DNA from: Oxalobacteraceae bacterium
GTDB lineage: Bacteria; Pseudomonadota; Gammaproteobacteria; Burkholderiales; Burkholderiaceae_D
Reading direction: 5' to 3'
Assembly (NCBI GenBank): GCA_021298555.1
Contig: JAJTGE010000003.1
Span: 55,295 to 101,114, forward strand
Length of the DNA stretch: 45,820 nucleotides
A program made the position numbers and the translations under genes. Each line of letters opens with the position of its first letter. Positions within the stretch are counted from its first letter, which is position 1. The notes under the pieces are model-generated. The model saw only the letters and a program-made list of their open reading frames with translations, searched no databases and was not told where the DNA came from. Shown piece by piece: positions 16,523-26,105 of this stretch.

Positions 16523-17923
16523 ATGAATTTCGAATCCCTAGGACTACACCCGTTGGTCCTTAAGGCAGTAACTGATGCCGGCTATACTGAGGCAACTGCA
16601 GTGCAACAACAGGCATTACCGGCAGCAATCGCTGGCCGTGATCTGTTAGTTTCTTCGCAAACTGGTTCGGGTAAAACCGCTGCCTTCATGCTGCCCGCAC
16701 TACACAAATTTGCCAGCGCGCCTGCGGCACCTGCGCCAGCCAAAACTGCCAATCAAGTCGCGCAATCAGCACGCTCACGCGGCGAGCGCACGCGCTTTAC
16801 GCCAGCAATGCCAAAAATGCTGGTACTGACGCCCACACGTGAACTGGCTTTGCAAGTCACTACAGCCACCGACAAGTACGGCATACATATACGCCGTGTT
16901 AAAGCAGTCTCTATTCTCGGTGGCATGCCTTATCCAAAACAGATGCAACTGCTGTCGCGCAATCCGGAAATTCTGGTTGCTACACCAGGTCGCCTGATAG
17001 ATCACATGGAATCCGGCAAGATCGATTTCTCGCAATTAGAAATTCTGGTTTTAGATGAAGCCGATCGCATGCTCGACATGGGCTTTGTCGATGACATCGA
17101 ACTCATCATTAGCAAAACACCAGAAAGCCGTCAGACCATGCTGTTCTCAGCGACCTTGGATGGTATGGTAGGCAATATGGCTCGTCGTATCACCAAAGAT
17201 CCTATGATGATACAGATCGCCGGTTCTTCTACGCGTCATGAAAACATTCAGCAGCGCGTGCACTTTGTCGATGATTTGTCGCACAAAAATCGTTTGCTTG
17301 ATCATCTCTTGCGTGACTCGTCTATTGATCAGGCCGTGGTGTTCACCGCGACTAAACGCGATGCAGATACCATCGCAGATCGTTTAAATATCGCTGGGTT
17401 TGCCGCAGCTGCTCTGCATGGCGACATGCATCAGGGCGCGCGTAACCGTACGCTGAATAGCCTGCGTCAAGGTCAATTACGGGTTTTAGTTGCAACGGAT
17501 GTAGCTGCTCGCGGTATTGATGTGCCAGCTATTACTCATGTGTTTAATTATGATTTGCCAAAATTTCCTGAAGATTATGTGCACCGTATCGGTCGTACCG
17601 GCCGTGCAGGTCGTCAGGGACTTGCCATCTCGCTGGTTAATCATGCTGAAGGCGTGCATGTAAAGCGTATAGAGCGCTTTACCAAACAAATCATACCGGT
17701 GGATATTATCGAAGGTTTTGAACCCAAGAAAAAAGCCAGCGCATCAGCACCGAGCAGTCGTCGTGCTGGATGGCGTCCAGGTGATGGCCGCACAGATACA
17801 CGCAGCGCTAAACCTGCTACCAAGCCTGGTCAGCGTACGTTCGTGAAACCGTCTGCACCCCGCAAGGACAGTGCTGGATTTCGTGGCGATCGCAACCAAC
17901 GAGGCGACACAGGCCGCGGTTAA
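16523..17923 (+). CDS. rhlE: DEAD-box RNA helicase RhlE
   Basis: An ATP-dependent RNA helicase, 466 residues from the ATG at 16523 (MNFESLGLHPLVLKAV), preceded by GAAAGACGA; the open frame extends further upstream but without family similarity. Motifs in order: Q-motif region, motif I SQTGSGKTAAF, Ia PTRELALQV, Ib TPGRLIDHM, II LDEADRMLDMGF, III SATLDG, then domain 2 with VVFTATKRDAD, ALHGDMHQGAR, VATDVAARGID and HRIGRTGRAGR. The C-terminal tail is basic and rich in Arg, Gly and Ser, as in RhlE proteins, and likely binds RNA. A role in ribosome assembly, cold response or RNA decay is known for the family. A 250-base leader with a hairpin suggests regulation at the RNA level. Confidence 0.93.
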   Translation: MNFESLGLHPLVLKAVTDAGYTEATAVQQQALPAAIAGRDLLVSSQTGSGKTAAFMLPALHKFASAPAAPAPAKTANQVAQSARSRGERTRFTPAMPKMLVLTPTRELALQVTTATDKYGIHIRRVKAVSILGGMPYPKQMQLLSRNPEILVATPGRLIDHMESGKIDFSQLEILVLDEADRMLDMGFVDDIELIISKTPESRQTMLFSATLDGMVGNMARRITKDPMMIQIAGSSTRHENIQQRVHFVDDLSHKNRLLDHLLRDSSIDQAVVFTATKRDADTIADRLNIAGFAAAALHGDMHQGARNRTLNSLRQGQLRVLVATDVAARGIDVPAITHVFNYDLPKFPEDYVHRIGRTGRAGRQGLAISLVNHAEGVHVKRIERFTKQIIPVDIIEGFEPKKKASASAPSSRRAGWRPGDGRTDTRSAKPATKPGQRTFVKPSAPRKDSAGFRGDRNQRGDTGRG

Positions 17924-17943
17924 TACCTAGGTTTTTAATACTT

Positions 17944-17975
17944 CACTGGCTCCTTAGGGAGCCAGTGTCATTTAT
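17944..17975 (+). terminator. rhlE terminator-like hairpin
   Basis: A perfect ten-base stem CACTGGCTCC / GGAGCCAGTG with loop TTAG (17944-17967) is followed by a modest T-rich tail. It probably ends the rhlE transcript. Confidence 0.7.
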
Positions 17976-18035
17976 AGGATGTAGGTTTTAAATGCGCGAT
18001 AATTCACTCTTGATCTCTTTGCATATCTACTCCCC

Positions 18036-19079
18036 ATGAATACACCTCTACGCCTTACGTCTTTTTCACACGGCGGCGGTTGCGGCTGCAAAATCGCTCC
18101 CGGTGTATTAGCCAACATACTCAAACAAAATCCACGCCTGCCTGTGCCTCCGCAATTACTCGTAGGTATAGAAACATCGGATGATGCCGCTGTTTACAAA
18201 CTGAATGATGAACAGGCATTAATCGCAACGACCGATTTTTTCATGCCTATTGTTGACGATCCGTTTGATTTTGGGCGCATCGCTGCAACGAATGCCATCT
18301 CTGATGTGTATGCCATGGGAGGCACACCGATCATGGCGCTGGCTTTGGTTGGCATGCCTATCGACAAACTGCCAATAGCAACCATAGGACAAATACTCGC
18401 TGGTGGCGAATCAATTTGCGCGCTCGCCGGTATACCCGTTGCCGGTGGCCACACCATAGATTCTGTAGAGCCGATATACGGTTTAGTGGTCATGGGTTTG
18501 GTTCATCCCGATCGCATAAAACGTAATTCCCAAGCCCTAACAGGTGACCAACTCATACTAGGTAAGCCCCTCGGCGTCGGCATACTTTCAGCTGCATTAA
18601 AAAAAGGGGCATTGGATGCACAGGGTTATGCCGCCATGATTGCCAGCACCACTCAACTTAACACTCCTGGTAAAGATTTATCTGCTATCGAGGGTGTGCA
18701 TGCTATTACCGATGTCACAGGATTTGGTCTGCTCGGCCACGCGCGCGAAATGGCGTTGGGTGCACAGTTATCTGCTCGTATTCGTGTGTCTGCCATACCG
18801 TTTCTGCCGCATGTTGAACGATTGGCTAGCGAAGGATTTATTACTGGCGCCTCAGGTCGCAACTGGGCGGGCTATGCTGATGATGTACAGCTATCGGGCA
18901 CTGTGAGCGATGTGACTAAAGCCTTGTTATGCGATCCACAAACGTCGGGAGGTTTGTTGGTTGCCTGTACGAGCGATACCGTCGACCAGGTGATGCAGAT
19001 ATTTCATGCTCATGGCTTCGGTCAGGCCAGCGTCATTGGTGAATTAGCGCAAGGAACGCCGGGAATACAAGTGATCTGA
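18036..19079 (+). CDS. selD: Selenide, water dikinase
   Basis: A 347-residue enzyme that makes selenophosphate from selenide and ATP; the product is used for selenocysteine synthesis or for 2-selenouridine in tRNA. The N-terminal catalytic loop is SHGGGCGCKIAP with Cys16, Cys18 and Lys19, matching E. coli Cys17/Lys20, so this is the Cys form and not a selenoprotein. Further blocks are ETSDDAAVY, TDFFMPIVDDPFDFGRIAA, AGGHTIDS and TDVTGFGLLGHA, all in the PurM/SelD fold. Length matches the family. No selA, selB, selU or Sec-tRNA gene is in this window, so which pathway it serves cannot be told. It precedes the ABC cluster by 82 bases. Confidence 0.95.
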   Translation: MNTPLRLTSFSHGGGCGCKIAPGVLANILKQNPRLPVPPQLLVGIETSDDAAVYKLNDEQALIATTDFFMPIVDDPFDFGRIAATNAISDVYAMGGTPIMALALVGMPIDKLPIATIGQILAGGESICALAGIPVAGGHTIDSVEPIYGLVVMGLVHPDRIKRNSQALTGDQLILGKPLGVGILSAALKKGALDAQGYAAMIASTTQLNTPGKDLSAIEGVHAITDVTGFGLLGHAREMALGAQLSARIRVSAIPFLPHVERLASEGFITGASGRNWAGYADDVQLSGTVSDVTKALLCDPQTSGGLLVACTSDTVDQVMQIFHAHGFGQASVIGELAQGTPGIQVI

Positions 19080-19161
19080 TCACCGCTCATCCACAAGTTA
19101 AGCCTGCTCTGCAGTCATTCGAAGGGATTGTTACACTGCAGGCTTATAACGGTCTCTCATC

Positions 19162-19857
19162 ATGCTTCCCACCAGCGCATCCCCTCTTGCTCTCGCTTGT
19201 CATCGACTCACGAAATCCTACGGCGAACGTGCCGTGTTATCCAACGTCGAGTTAACACTTCAACCGGGTGAGTACGTCGCCATCATGGGTGATTCCGGCG
19301 TTGGCAAATCAACGTTACTCAATGTAATAGCGGGATTAGATAACTTTGACTCAGGCAGCCTACTCATCGATGGCATAGAACTCAATACACTGGATGATGA
19401 ACAGTCGACCTTGCTGCGACGTCAAAAGCTAGGGTTTATTTTTCAGGCATTTCATTTGCTACCGCATTTGAACCTGCTTCAAAACGTCGCACTACCTTTA
19501 GTGCTCAATGGACTACCTTTAGATCGCGCTCATTACATGCTGGACTGTGTCGGTCTGGCTACTCGCACTCACGATTTCCCACGTCAATTATCCGGCGGTG
19601 AAATGCAACGTGTTGCCATTGCTCGTGCACTCGTACATCAACCACGATTACTGCTGGCAGATGAACCCACGGGTAATCTCGATCCGGATACTGCTGCAGA
19701 TATATTGAATTTACTAAAAAATGAAATTCGCAGTAGCGGCGCATCAGCCATTATTGTTACGCACTCGCCTGCAGCTGCCGCTAGTGCTGATCGCATTTTG
19801 CAATTGACTCGCAGTGGCTTAAATGAAATTCGCCTCAACCCTGCCACAGACAAATGA
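19162..19857 (+). CDS. ABC transporter ATPase, LolD/AttE-like
   Basis: A 231-residue ATPase of the LolD/MacB/YbbA class that powers FtsX-type permeases. Walker A is GDSGVGKST, the Q-loop FIFQAFHLLPHLN, the signature LSGGEMQR and Walker B LLLADEPTGNLD, all intact. It overlaps by four bases (ATGA) the large FtsX-like permease gene, which is followed by an AttH-like lipoprotein-fold gene. That gene order matches the attEFGH type cluster, with the two permease genes attF and attG represented here by one long gene. Substrate unknown; in the class, energy is used on the periplasmic side (mechanotransmission) rather than for passage through the membrane. Confidence 0.88.
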   Translation: MLPTSASPLALACHRLTKSYGERAVLSNVELTLQPGEYVAIMGDSGVGKSTLLNVIAGLDNFDSGSLLIDGIELNTLDDEQSTLLRRQKLGFIFQAFHLLPHLNLLQNVALPLVLNGLPLDRAHYMLDCVGLATRTHDFPRQLSGGEMQRVAIARALVHQPRLLLADEPTGNLDPDTAADILNLLKNEIRSSGASAIIVTHSPAAAASADRILQLTRSGLNEIRLNPATDK

Positions 19858-22373
19858 GTGCTAACCACACCCTAGTCAACCGCATCACACGCTGGCTACT
19901 CATAGGCGAATGGCGCGCTCATCCGGTACGTGCATTAGTTGCTCTGATTGCGATTATGCTGGGTGTAGCGCTAGGATTTGGCATTCACTTAGTCAATGAA
20001 GCGGCATTTAGTGAATTTTCTGCAGCCGCTCGTAGTCTGTCGGGTAGCGCCGATCTACAAGTACGCGGCAGAAATCCTCAATTCGATGAAAGCATTTACG
20101 AACAATTAGCAGCACTGCCTGAAGTCGATGTGGCCGCACCCTCACTAGAGCTTGATTTATCCGTTCCTGGTCAACGCGGAACACTCAAATTGTTAGGCAT
20201 CGATGGTTTCCAATCAGCGAATATTTCACCTGATTTACTCGGCGTATCGGAATCTGGTAGCCCCCTGGATACCCTCATGCTGGATACCGTGTTTTTATCA
20301 CCCGCGGCTATGCAATGGCTAAAACTCAAGAGCGGTGATCGCTTAACGCTCATTGCTGGTACACGTACGGTATCGCTGCGAGTTGCCGGATCCGTTGTAA
20401 GTGCACGTGCCGGACAACGTATTGCGGTCATGGATATAGGCAGCGCGCAATGGCAATTCAATCGCATAGGATACCTATCCCGCATCGATCTGAAATTAGT
20501 CCCTGGTATAGATCGCGTTAGTTTTCGGCAGACACTGGAAGCACGTTATCCCTCGCTGTCATTTACGCAGACAGAAGATCAAGACAAACGTACTTCAAAC
20601 ATGTCCCGCGCCTACCGTGTGAATTTAAACGTACTGGCACTGGTTGCTTTGTTTACTGGTGCTTTTTTAATTTTTTCCACGCAGGCCTTATCGGTCATAC
20701 GACGGCGGCCACAATTTGCTTTGCTTCGTACCTTGGGCATGCGAAGCAAACAATTAGTGGCACAAGTTGTATTGGAGGGTGGGCTGCTGGGTGTGACGGG
20801 TGCGGTACTGGGTATAGCAGGTGGCTATGCGCTGGCGGCAGCGGCTTTGTCATTATTTGGTGGTGATTTAGGTGGTGGATATTTTCCTGGCGTGCAGCCA
20901 GTTCTTGTATTCGATCCTGTCGCTGCTTGTATATTTTTCTGTGCTGGTACTGGCGTTGCGTTGCTCGGTAGTTTGTCGCCTGCGTTGGAAGCCGCACGTG
21001 CACGCCCCGCAGCAGCGCTCAAGGCGGGTAGTGAAGATGTGGCGCTAGCGCCTTTGAGCTTGCCCTGGCCTGGCCTATTAGCTGTTTTTACGGGTGGCGT
21101 TTTCACACAATTACCCCCCGTGCGAGGGTTGCCCATCTTTGGCTATCTTGCGATTGCCTTACTGCTCATAGGAAGCATTGCGCTGATGCCGCGCGCTGCC
21201 GCTTTACTATTTACTTTTCTGACACATCGCTGGCAGGGATTAACAGCCAGTCTTTCATTGGCACGTTTAGCGAATGCGCCTAACCAAGCTGCGATCGCTT
21301 TAGGTGGTGTTTTAGCTAGCTTCTCTTTGATGGTGGCGATGGCAATTATGGTATCGAGCTTTAGATACTCAGTCGATGATTGGTTACAGCATTTACTGTC
21401 GGCTGATATGTATGTGCGGGTACAAAATGGCGGTGAGCAAGCGAACTTCGGTCTCACGGAGCAGCAGTTCATTACGCAACTGCCGGCAGTTGCACGTCTA
21501 GAAGCAACCCGACATCAGCTAATTACTCTTGATCCTGCACGCCCTGCTGTGGCACTAATTGCACGATCTATCGATGCCAACGCACCAGATCGTTCTATTA
21601 CCCTGATGGGTGAATCTTTACAAGGAATAGAACGTCCTGTGTGGGGTTCGGAAGCGATGGTGGATTTGTATGGCTGGGCACCAGGACAAAGCGTTCAAAT
21701 ACCGATTGCAGGTCGTATGCAAAATTTTACTGTTGCCGGTGTATGGCGCGACTATGCACGTCAATCAGGCGCCATCATGATGAAGGTAGAAGATTATCGT
21801 CAGATCTCAGGTGATGTAACTGTAAATGATTTTGCGCTGTGGATTAAAAGCGATGCATCGATACCCTCACTGCGCAAGCAACTTGATGCACTCCCCTTTG
21901 CGGCTACGCTGGAATATGCCGAACCAGGGGAAATACGCGCTGTGAGTTTAAAAATTTTCGATCGTAGTTTTGCAGTGACCTATGTGCTTGAGGGTGTAGC
22001 CATGGTGATAGGATTATTTGGTGTGGCCGCGACCTTTTCAGCGCAAACTCTCTCGCGTGCAAAAGAATTCGGCATGCTGCGTCACATCGGTATTACACGC
22101 AAACAGATACTGATATTACTAGCGTGTGAAGGCAGCTTGCTGGCTGGCTTGGCTATAGTAGTTGGCTTTGTGCTGGGTTGGTGTATCAGTTTAATTTTAG
22201 TCTTTATCGTCAACCCGCAATCATTCCACTGGACTATGGAATTACATGTGCCTTATGCATTGCTCAGCAGTGTCGCTGCTCTGCTGCTTTTTTCTGCTGC
22301 TCTGACTGCCTTGCTGTCAGGACGGCTTGCCGTATCAGGCAGTGCTGTGCGCGCTGTGAGGGAAGACTGGTGA
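19854..22373 (+). CDS. FtsX-like ABC permease (839 residues)
   Basis: A large membrane protein with a duplicated FtsX/MacB-permease layout. Residues about 25-45 form the first membrane segment, then a periplasmic domain (about 50-260), a block of three membrane segments (about 265-390), additional hydrophobic segments (about 410-510), a second periplasmic region (about 520-705) and a final three-segment FtsX block (about 715-830; GVAATFSAQTLSRAKEFGMLRHIGITRKQI). It resembles YbbP and AttF/AttG proteins. It partners with the ATPase upstream. The gene end overlaps the next start: TGA at 22371-22373 lies inside GTGA, so translation is coupled. Confidence 0.85.
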   Translation: MSANHTLVNRITRWLLIGEWRAHPVRALVALIAIMLGVALGFGIHLVNEAAFSEFSAAARSLSGSADLQVRGRNPQFDESIYEQLAALPEVDVAAPSLELDLSVPGQRGTLKLLGIDGFQSANISPDLLGVSESGSPLDTLMLDTVFLSPAAMQWLKLKSGDRLTLIAGTRTVSLRVAGSVVSARAGQRIAVMDIGSAQWQFNRIGYLSRIDLKLVPGIDRVSFRQTLEARYPSLSFTQTEDQDKRTSNMSRAYRVNLNVLALVALFTGAFLIFSTQALSVIRRRPQFALLRTLGMRSKQLVAQVVLEGGLLGVTGAVLGIAGGYALAAAALSLFGGDLGGGYFPGVQPVLVFDPVAACIFFCAGTGVALLGSLSPALEAARARPAAALKAGSEDVALAPLSLPWPGLLAVFTGGVFTQLPPVRGLPIFGYLAIALLLIGSIALMPRAAALLFTFLTHRWQGLTASLSLARLANAPNQAAIALGGVLASFSLMVAMAIMVSSFRYSVDDWLQHLLSADMYVRVQNGGEQANFGLTEQQFITQLPAVARLEATRHQLITLDPARPAVALIARSIDANAPDRSITLMGESLQGIERPVWGSEAMVDLYGWAPGQSVQIPIAGRMQNFTVAGVWRDYARQSGAIMMKVEDYRQISGDVTVNDFALWIKSDASIPSLRKQLDALPFAATLEYAEPGEIRAVSLKIFDRSFAVTYVLEGVAMVIGLFGVAATFSAQTLSRAKEFGMLRHIGITRKQILILLACEGSLLAGLAIVVGFVLGWCISLILVFIVNPQSFHWTMELHVPYALLSSVAALLLFSAALTALLSGRLAVSGSAVRAVREDW

Positions 22374-23446
22374 ATAGCTTGCGGTTACTACTATGTGTCA
22401 TTGTGTGGCTGGTAACGGGAAGTGCGCTGGCTGCGCCACCCACGTTTAGCAAAGTCGTTGCAGGACAATCATTACGTTTTCCGCGTGATTTTGGTGCACA
22501 TCCCGATTTTCGAACTGAATGGTGGTATGCCACTGGCTGGCTACAAACACCGGATGGCAAACCACTAGGCTTTCAAGTTACCTTTTTTCGTTCAGCTACT
22601 GAGCACGATACGAAAAACACCAGCCGCTTCGCACCCAGACAATTAATCATTGCACATGCTGCGCTTTCAGATACGGCTGTCGGCAAACTTCACCATGATC
22701 AAAAAATTTCACGTGCAGGTTTTGGACGCGCCTACACCAGCGAAGCAACGACCAACGTCAAACTCGACAACTGGACCCTAGAGCGTACCAGCGATGGCCA
22801 TTATCAAGTCGCTCTACCTGCACGCGACTTTACCTTGTCATTGACGCTGCAACCAACGCAAGCGCCCATGCTTCAGGGCGATCAAGGATATTCACGCAAA
22901 GGGCCTTTGCCAGAGCAAGCAAGTTACTACTATAGCGAACCACAACTCGCTGTCACGGGCACTATTACCCGCAAAGGTAAGCCGATAAAGGTGACGGGCA
23001 CTGCCTGGCTAGATCATGAATGGTCAAGCACCGTGCTCGATACCCGCGCAGTTGGTTGGGATTGGGTGGGTCTGAATCTGTATGATGGCGGCGCATTGAT
23101 GGCTTTTCAGATACGTGGCGCTAATGGCCAACCTTTGTGGCAACACGCAATGCTGCGCGATGCCACCGGCCGCACCGTGTCATTTGACTCCTCCAAGGTG
23201 CGCTTTGTGCCTTTGAAACACTGGCGCTCACCACGCACTGGCGCTAACTACCCTACGTCTGTCCACATAGATACGGGTGGTATGCGTTGGGAAATTGTGC
23301 CCTTGCAAAATGATCAGGAACTTGATTCGCGCCGATCTACAGGATCGGTGTACTGGGAAGGCGCGGTCAACGTACTACGTAATGGCCAGCCGGCAGGGCG
23401 CGGCTATCTTGAAATGACCGGCTATCTGAAAGCCCTTAAGTTATGA
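22370..23446 (+). CDS. AttH/CrtC-like lipocalin-fold exported protein
   Basis: A 358-residue protein, start chosen as GTG at 22370, which overlaps the preceding stop and follows GAGGGA. Residues 1-21 are a signal peptide (LRLLLCVIVWLVTGSALA). The mature part matches the AttH / carotenoid 1,2-hydratase (CrtC) fold family: FPRDFGAHPDFRTEWWYATGWL, LGFQVTFFRS, then TGTAWLDHEWSS and GWDWVGLNLYDGGALMAFQIR. The family name comes from a carotenoid enzyme, but cluster context (ATPase, FtsX permease) favours the AttH type, an exported lipocalin-like protein that may bind a hydrophobic molecule. No carotenoid genes are nearby. Its stop overlaps the next gene by four bases. Confidence 0.85.
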   Translation: MNSLRLLLCVIVWLVTGSALAAPPTFSKVVAGQSLRFPRDFGAHPDFRTEWWYATGWLQTPDGKPLGFQVTFFRSATEHDTKNTSRFAPRQLIIAHAALSDTAVGKLHHDQKISRAGFGRAYTSEATTNVKLDNWTLERTSDGHYQVALPARDFTLSLTLQPTQAPMLQGDQGYSRKGPLPEQASYYYSEPQLAVTGTITRKGKPIKVTGTAWLDHEWSSTVLDTRAVGWDWVGLNLYDGGALMAFQIRGANGQPLWQHAMLRDATGRTVSFDSSKVRFVPLKHWRSPRTGANYPTSVHIDTGGMRWEIVPLQNDQELDSRRSTGSVYWEGAVNVLRNGQPAGRGYLEMTGYLKALKL

Positions 23447-25245
23447 AACCATTGAGTGAACGACCCAAATCCAGTAGTGGATTAAAAACGTTGTCTGGGT
23501 TACTGCCGTTTATGGCACCGTATAAAAAACGGATTGCGGTTGCAGGTGTGGCACTCGTGATCGCAGCCTGTTCCACGTTAGCTATACCGTATGGTTTTCG
23601 TCAGTTAATTGATTTGGGGTTTGCCACTAAAGGTATAGAGCAAGCCTCAGAAGTTAATCTAACCTTCATCGTGTTGTTTGGCATAGCCAGCGTGCTTGCC
23701 CTCGCCACTGCTGCACGTTTTTATATGGTGTCCTGGCTGGGTGAGCGCGTAACCGCTGACATACGCAGTGCCGTGTATGCCCACGTATTGCGCCAAAGCC
23801 CAGAATTTTTTGAAGTCACACAAACGGGTGAAGTGCTGTCGCGCCTAACTACCGACACGACGCTGATACAAACAGTGGTTGGCACCAGCATCTCTATGGC
23901 ATTGCGTAATGTGCTTTTGCTGATAGGTGGATTGCTGATGATGTTTTTCACCAGCGTTAAATTATCCGCCATCATCATCGTCATGCTGCTAGCCGTGATA
24001 CTGCCTATCGTTACCATAGGGCGTCGTGTGCGCAAGCTCTCACGCGCATCACAAGACCGTATTGCTGACGCATCGGGTTTAGCTGGGGAACGACTCAATG
24101 CTATCAATGTCGTTCAGGCCTTTGCACACGAAGATCATGAAGCACGACAGTTTGGTGGCGCCGTTGAGCGCGCATTTGCCGCAGCCATAGACAGAATTCG
24201 AGCTCGATCCATATTGACCGTGACCGCCATCTTGCTCGTCTTTGGCGCTATCGTGTTTGTGCTGTGGCTAGGTGCCCACGCGGTTATGGAAGGCCGCATG
24301 AGTGCCGGCGAACTCGGACAATTCGTTTTGTATGCCGCGATTGTTGCTGGTGCGATTGGGGCACTGTCTGAAACACTGGGCGATGCACAACGCGCAGCCG
24401 GCGCCAGCGAACGCTTACTTGAATTACTCGCAGAGCGCTCACCCATAGTCTCACCCGAGCATCCGACGCCTTTAGTTAAACGCGCAGCCAATGGCGCTAG
24501 CCTGCAATTGGATCAGTTGAACTTTCATTACCCGTCAAGGCCTGGTACTCCCGCGCTCAGTGATCTGTCGATGAATGCTGAGCCGGGCGAAACGATAGCG
24601 ATCGTTGGACCATCTGGTGCTGGCAAAACGACATTATTCCAGCTGCTCTTGCGATTTTATGATCCGCAAGCAGGACATATCTTTTTAGATGGCGTAGATA
24701 TTCGTAATCTTGATTTACAAGCACTGCGAAATGCCATAGGCATCGTGCCCCAGGATACCGTGGTGTTCTCTGCGAATGCTTTGGAAAACATACGCTATGG
24801 CCGACCAGAAGCTAGCGATGACGAAGTCATAGAAGCGGCCAAGCTAGCTGCAGCGCATGAATTCATAGAACGTTTACCAGAAGGCTATCAATCATTTTTA
24901 GGTGAGCGTGGCGTACGTCTTTCGGGAGGTCAACGTCAACGCATCGCAATTGCTCGCGCCTTGCTTAAAAATCCACCGCTATTACTGCTAGATGAAGCCA
25001 CCAGTGCATTGGATGCGGAATCTGAGCGACTGGTGCAGCACGCACTCGAAGCCGCCATGGTGGGACGCACCACCCTGGTCATTGCGCACAGACTCGCTAC
25101 GGTACAGCGCGCCACTAAAATTGTGGTGATGGATCAGGGCCGTATCGTGGAAACCGGCACGCATGCTTCATTGGTTGCTGCTAATGGTCTGTATGCCAGC
25201 TTAGCTGCTCTGCAGTTTTCCCCGACGATGCACAGCCCCGTCTGA
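23443..25245 (+). CDS. MsbA-like ABC exporter (fused TMD-NBD)
   Basis: A 600-residue half-transporter of the ABCB/MsbA class that would act as a homodimer in the inner membrane. Six membrane segments span about residues 20-315. The ATPase domain has Walker A GPSGAGKTT, signature LSGGQRQR, Walker B LLLLDEATSALD and the His in VIAHRLATV. It is typical of exporters annotated as lipid A or multidrug ATPases in betaproteobacteria; the substrate is unknown. It overlaps the AttH-like gene by four bases, which ties it to the same transcript as the FtsX system and suggests related envelope-lipid work, by inference. No dedicated terminator is visible before thyA. Confidence 0.88.
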   Translation: MKPLSERPKSSSGLKTLSGLLPFMAPYKKRIAVAGVALVIAACSTLAIPYGFRQLIDLGFATKGIEQASEVNLTFIVLFGIASVLALATAARFYMVSWLGERVTADIRSAVYAHVLRQSPEFFEVTQTGEVLSRLTTDTTLIQTVVGTSISMALRNVLLLIGGLLMMFFTSVKLSAIIIVMLLAVILPIVTIGRRVRKLSRASQDRIADASGLAGERLNAINVVQAFAHEDHEARQFGGAVERAFAAAIDRIRARSILTVTAILLVFGAIVFVLWLGAHAVMEGRMSAGELGQFVLYAAIVAGAIGALSETLGDAQRAAGASERLLELLAERSPIVSPEHPTPLVKRAANGASLQLDQLNFHYPSRPGTPALSDLSMNAEPGETIAIVGPSGAGKTTLFQLLLRFYDPQAGHIFLDGVDIRNLDLQALRNAIGIVPQDTVVFSANALENIRYGRPEASDDEVIEAAKLAAAHEFIERLPEGYQSFLGERGVRLSGGQRQRIAIARALLKNPPLLLLDEATSALDAESERLVQHALEAAMVGRTTLVIAHRLATVQRATKIVVMDQGRIVETGTHASLVAANGLYASLAALQFSPTMHSPV

Positions 25246-25310
25246 GAACGCTTGCAGCTAGCAAGGGCGGACTAGAGGTTAAAATACTCTCCTTATCCGG
25301 AGTCATGTAA

Positions 25311-26105
25311 ATGCGCCAATACCTCGATTTCATGCGCCATGTCTATGAGCAGGGCACCATCAAAACTGATCGCACTGGCACTGGTACGCGCTCAGTATTT
25401 GGATACCAGATGCGATTTGATTTACAAGAAGGCTTCCCCATGGTCACGACCAAGAAGCTGCACTTGAAATCTATCGTTCATGAACTGATCTGGTTTCTGG
25501 CCGGTTCCACTAATATCAGCTACCTGAAAGAAAATGGCGTATCGATTTGGGATGAGTGGGCTGACGCGAATGGTGATCTCGGGCCAGTGTATGGCTCACA
25601 GTGGCGTTCGTGGCCTACGCCCGACGGTGGTCACATTGATCAAATCAAGCAATTGGTCGATCAAATAAAAAATAATCCTGATTCACGCCGACTGATCGTA
25701 TCAGCCTGGAATGTGGCCGATATACCGCGCATGAAACTGCCACCTTGTCATGCTTTTTTCCAGTTTTATGTGGCTGACGGCAAACTGTCGTGCCAGCTGT
25801 ATCAGCGCAGTGCCGATATTTTTTTGGGTGTGCCATTCAACATTGCCTCATATGCCCTACTCACGCATATGATGGCTGAGCAAACCGGGTTAGAGGTCGG
25901 CGAATTCATCTGGACCGGTGGCGACTGCCATATTTACTCGAATCATTTCGATCAGGTGCAAGAACAACTCTCACGCACAACCTTCCCTCTACCCAAACTG
26001 GTGCTTAAGCGTAAGCCTGCCTCGGTGTTTGAGTATCGCTATGACGATATAGAAATCGTCGGCTATGAAAGCCATGCGGCCATCAAAGCACCGGTGGCGG
26101 TCTGA
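25311..26105 (+). CDS. thyA: Thymidylate synthase
   Basis: A 264-residue thymidylate synthase that methylates dUMP to dTMP using methylenetetrahydrofolate. Length and sequence follow E. coli ThyA. The nucleophile is Cys146 in [43 protein letters not shown] and the N-terminal [11 protein letters not shown] (phosphate-binding Arg) are all present. A GGAG ribosome site lies about ten bases upstream. Its TGA stop shares one base with the ATG of folA, so the pair is translationally coupled; the dihydrofolate made here is recycled by FolA. Confidence 0.98.
   Translation: MRQYLDFMRHVYEQGTIKTDRTGTGTRSVFGYQMRFDLQEGFPMVTTKKLHLKSIVHELIWFLAGSTNISYLKENGVSIWDEWADANGDLGPVYGSQWRSWPTPDGGHIDQIKQLVDQIKNNPDSRRLIVSAWNVADIPRMKLPPCHAFFQFYVADGKLSCQLYQRSADIFLGVPFNIASYALLTHMMAEQTGLEVGEFIWTGGDCHIYSNHFDQVQEQLSRTTFPLPKLVLKRKPASVFEYRYDDIEIVGYESHAAIKAPVAV

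Noticed and set aside
18075-18095. Possible selenocysteine codon in SelD
   Set aside because: The catalytic position is encoded TGC (Cys16), and there is no in-frame TGA.
22178-22369. 64-residue upstream extension of the AttH-like protein
   Set aside because: It lies inside the permease gene, and GTG 22370 starts a clean signal peptide with a good ribosome site.
22370-23446. Carotenoid 1,2-hydratase as the function of the CrtC-fold protein
   Set aside because: No carotenoid genes are nearby, and the ABC/FtsX context fits the AttH type better.
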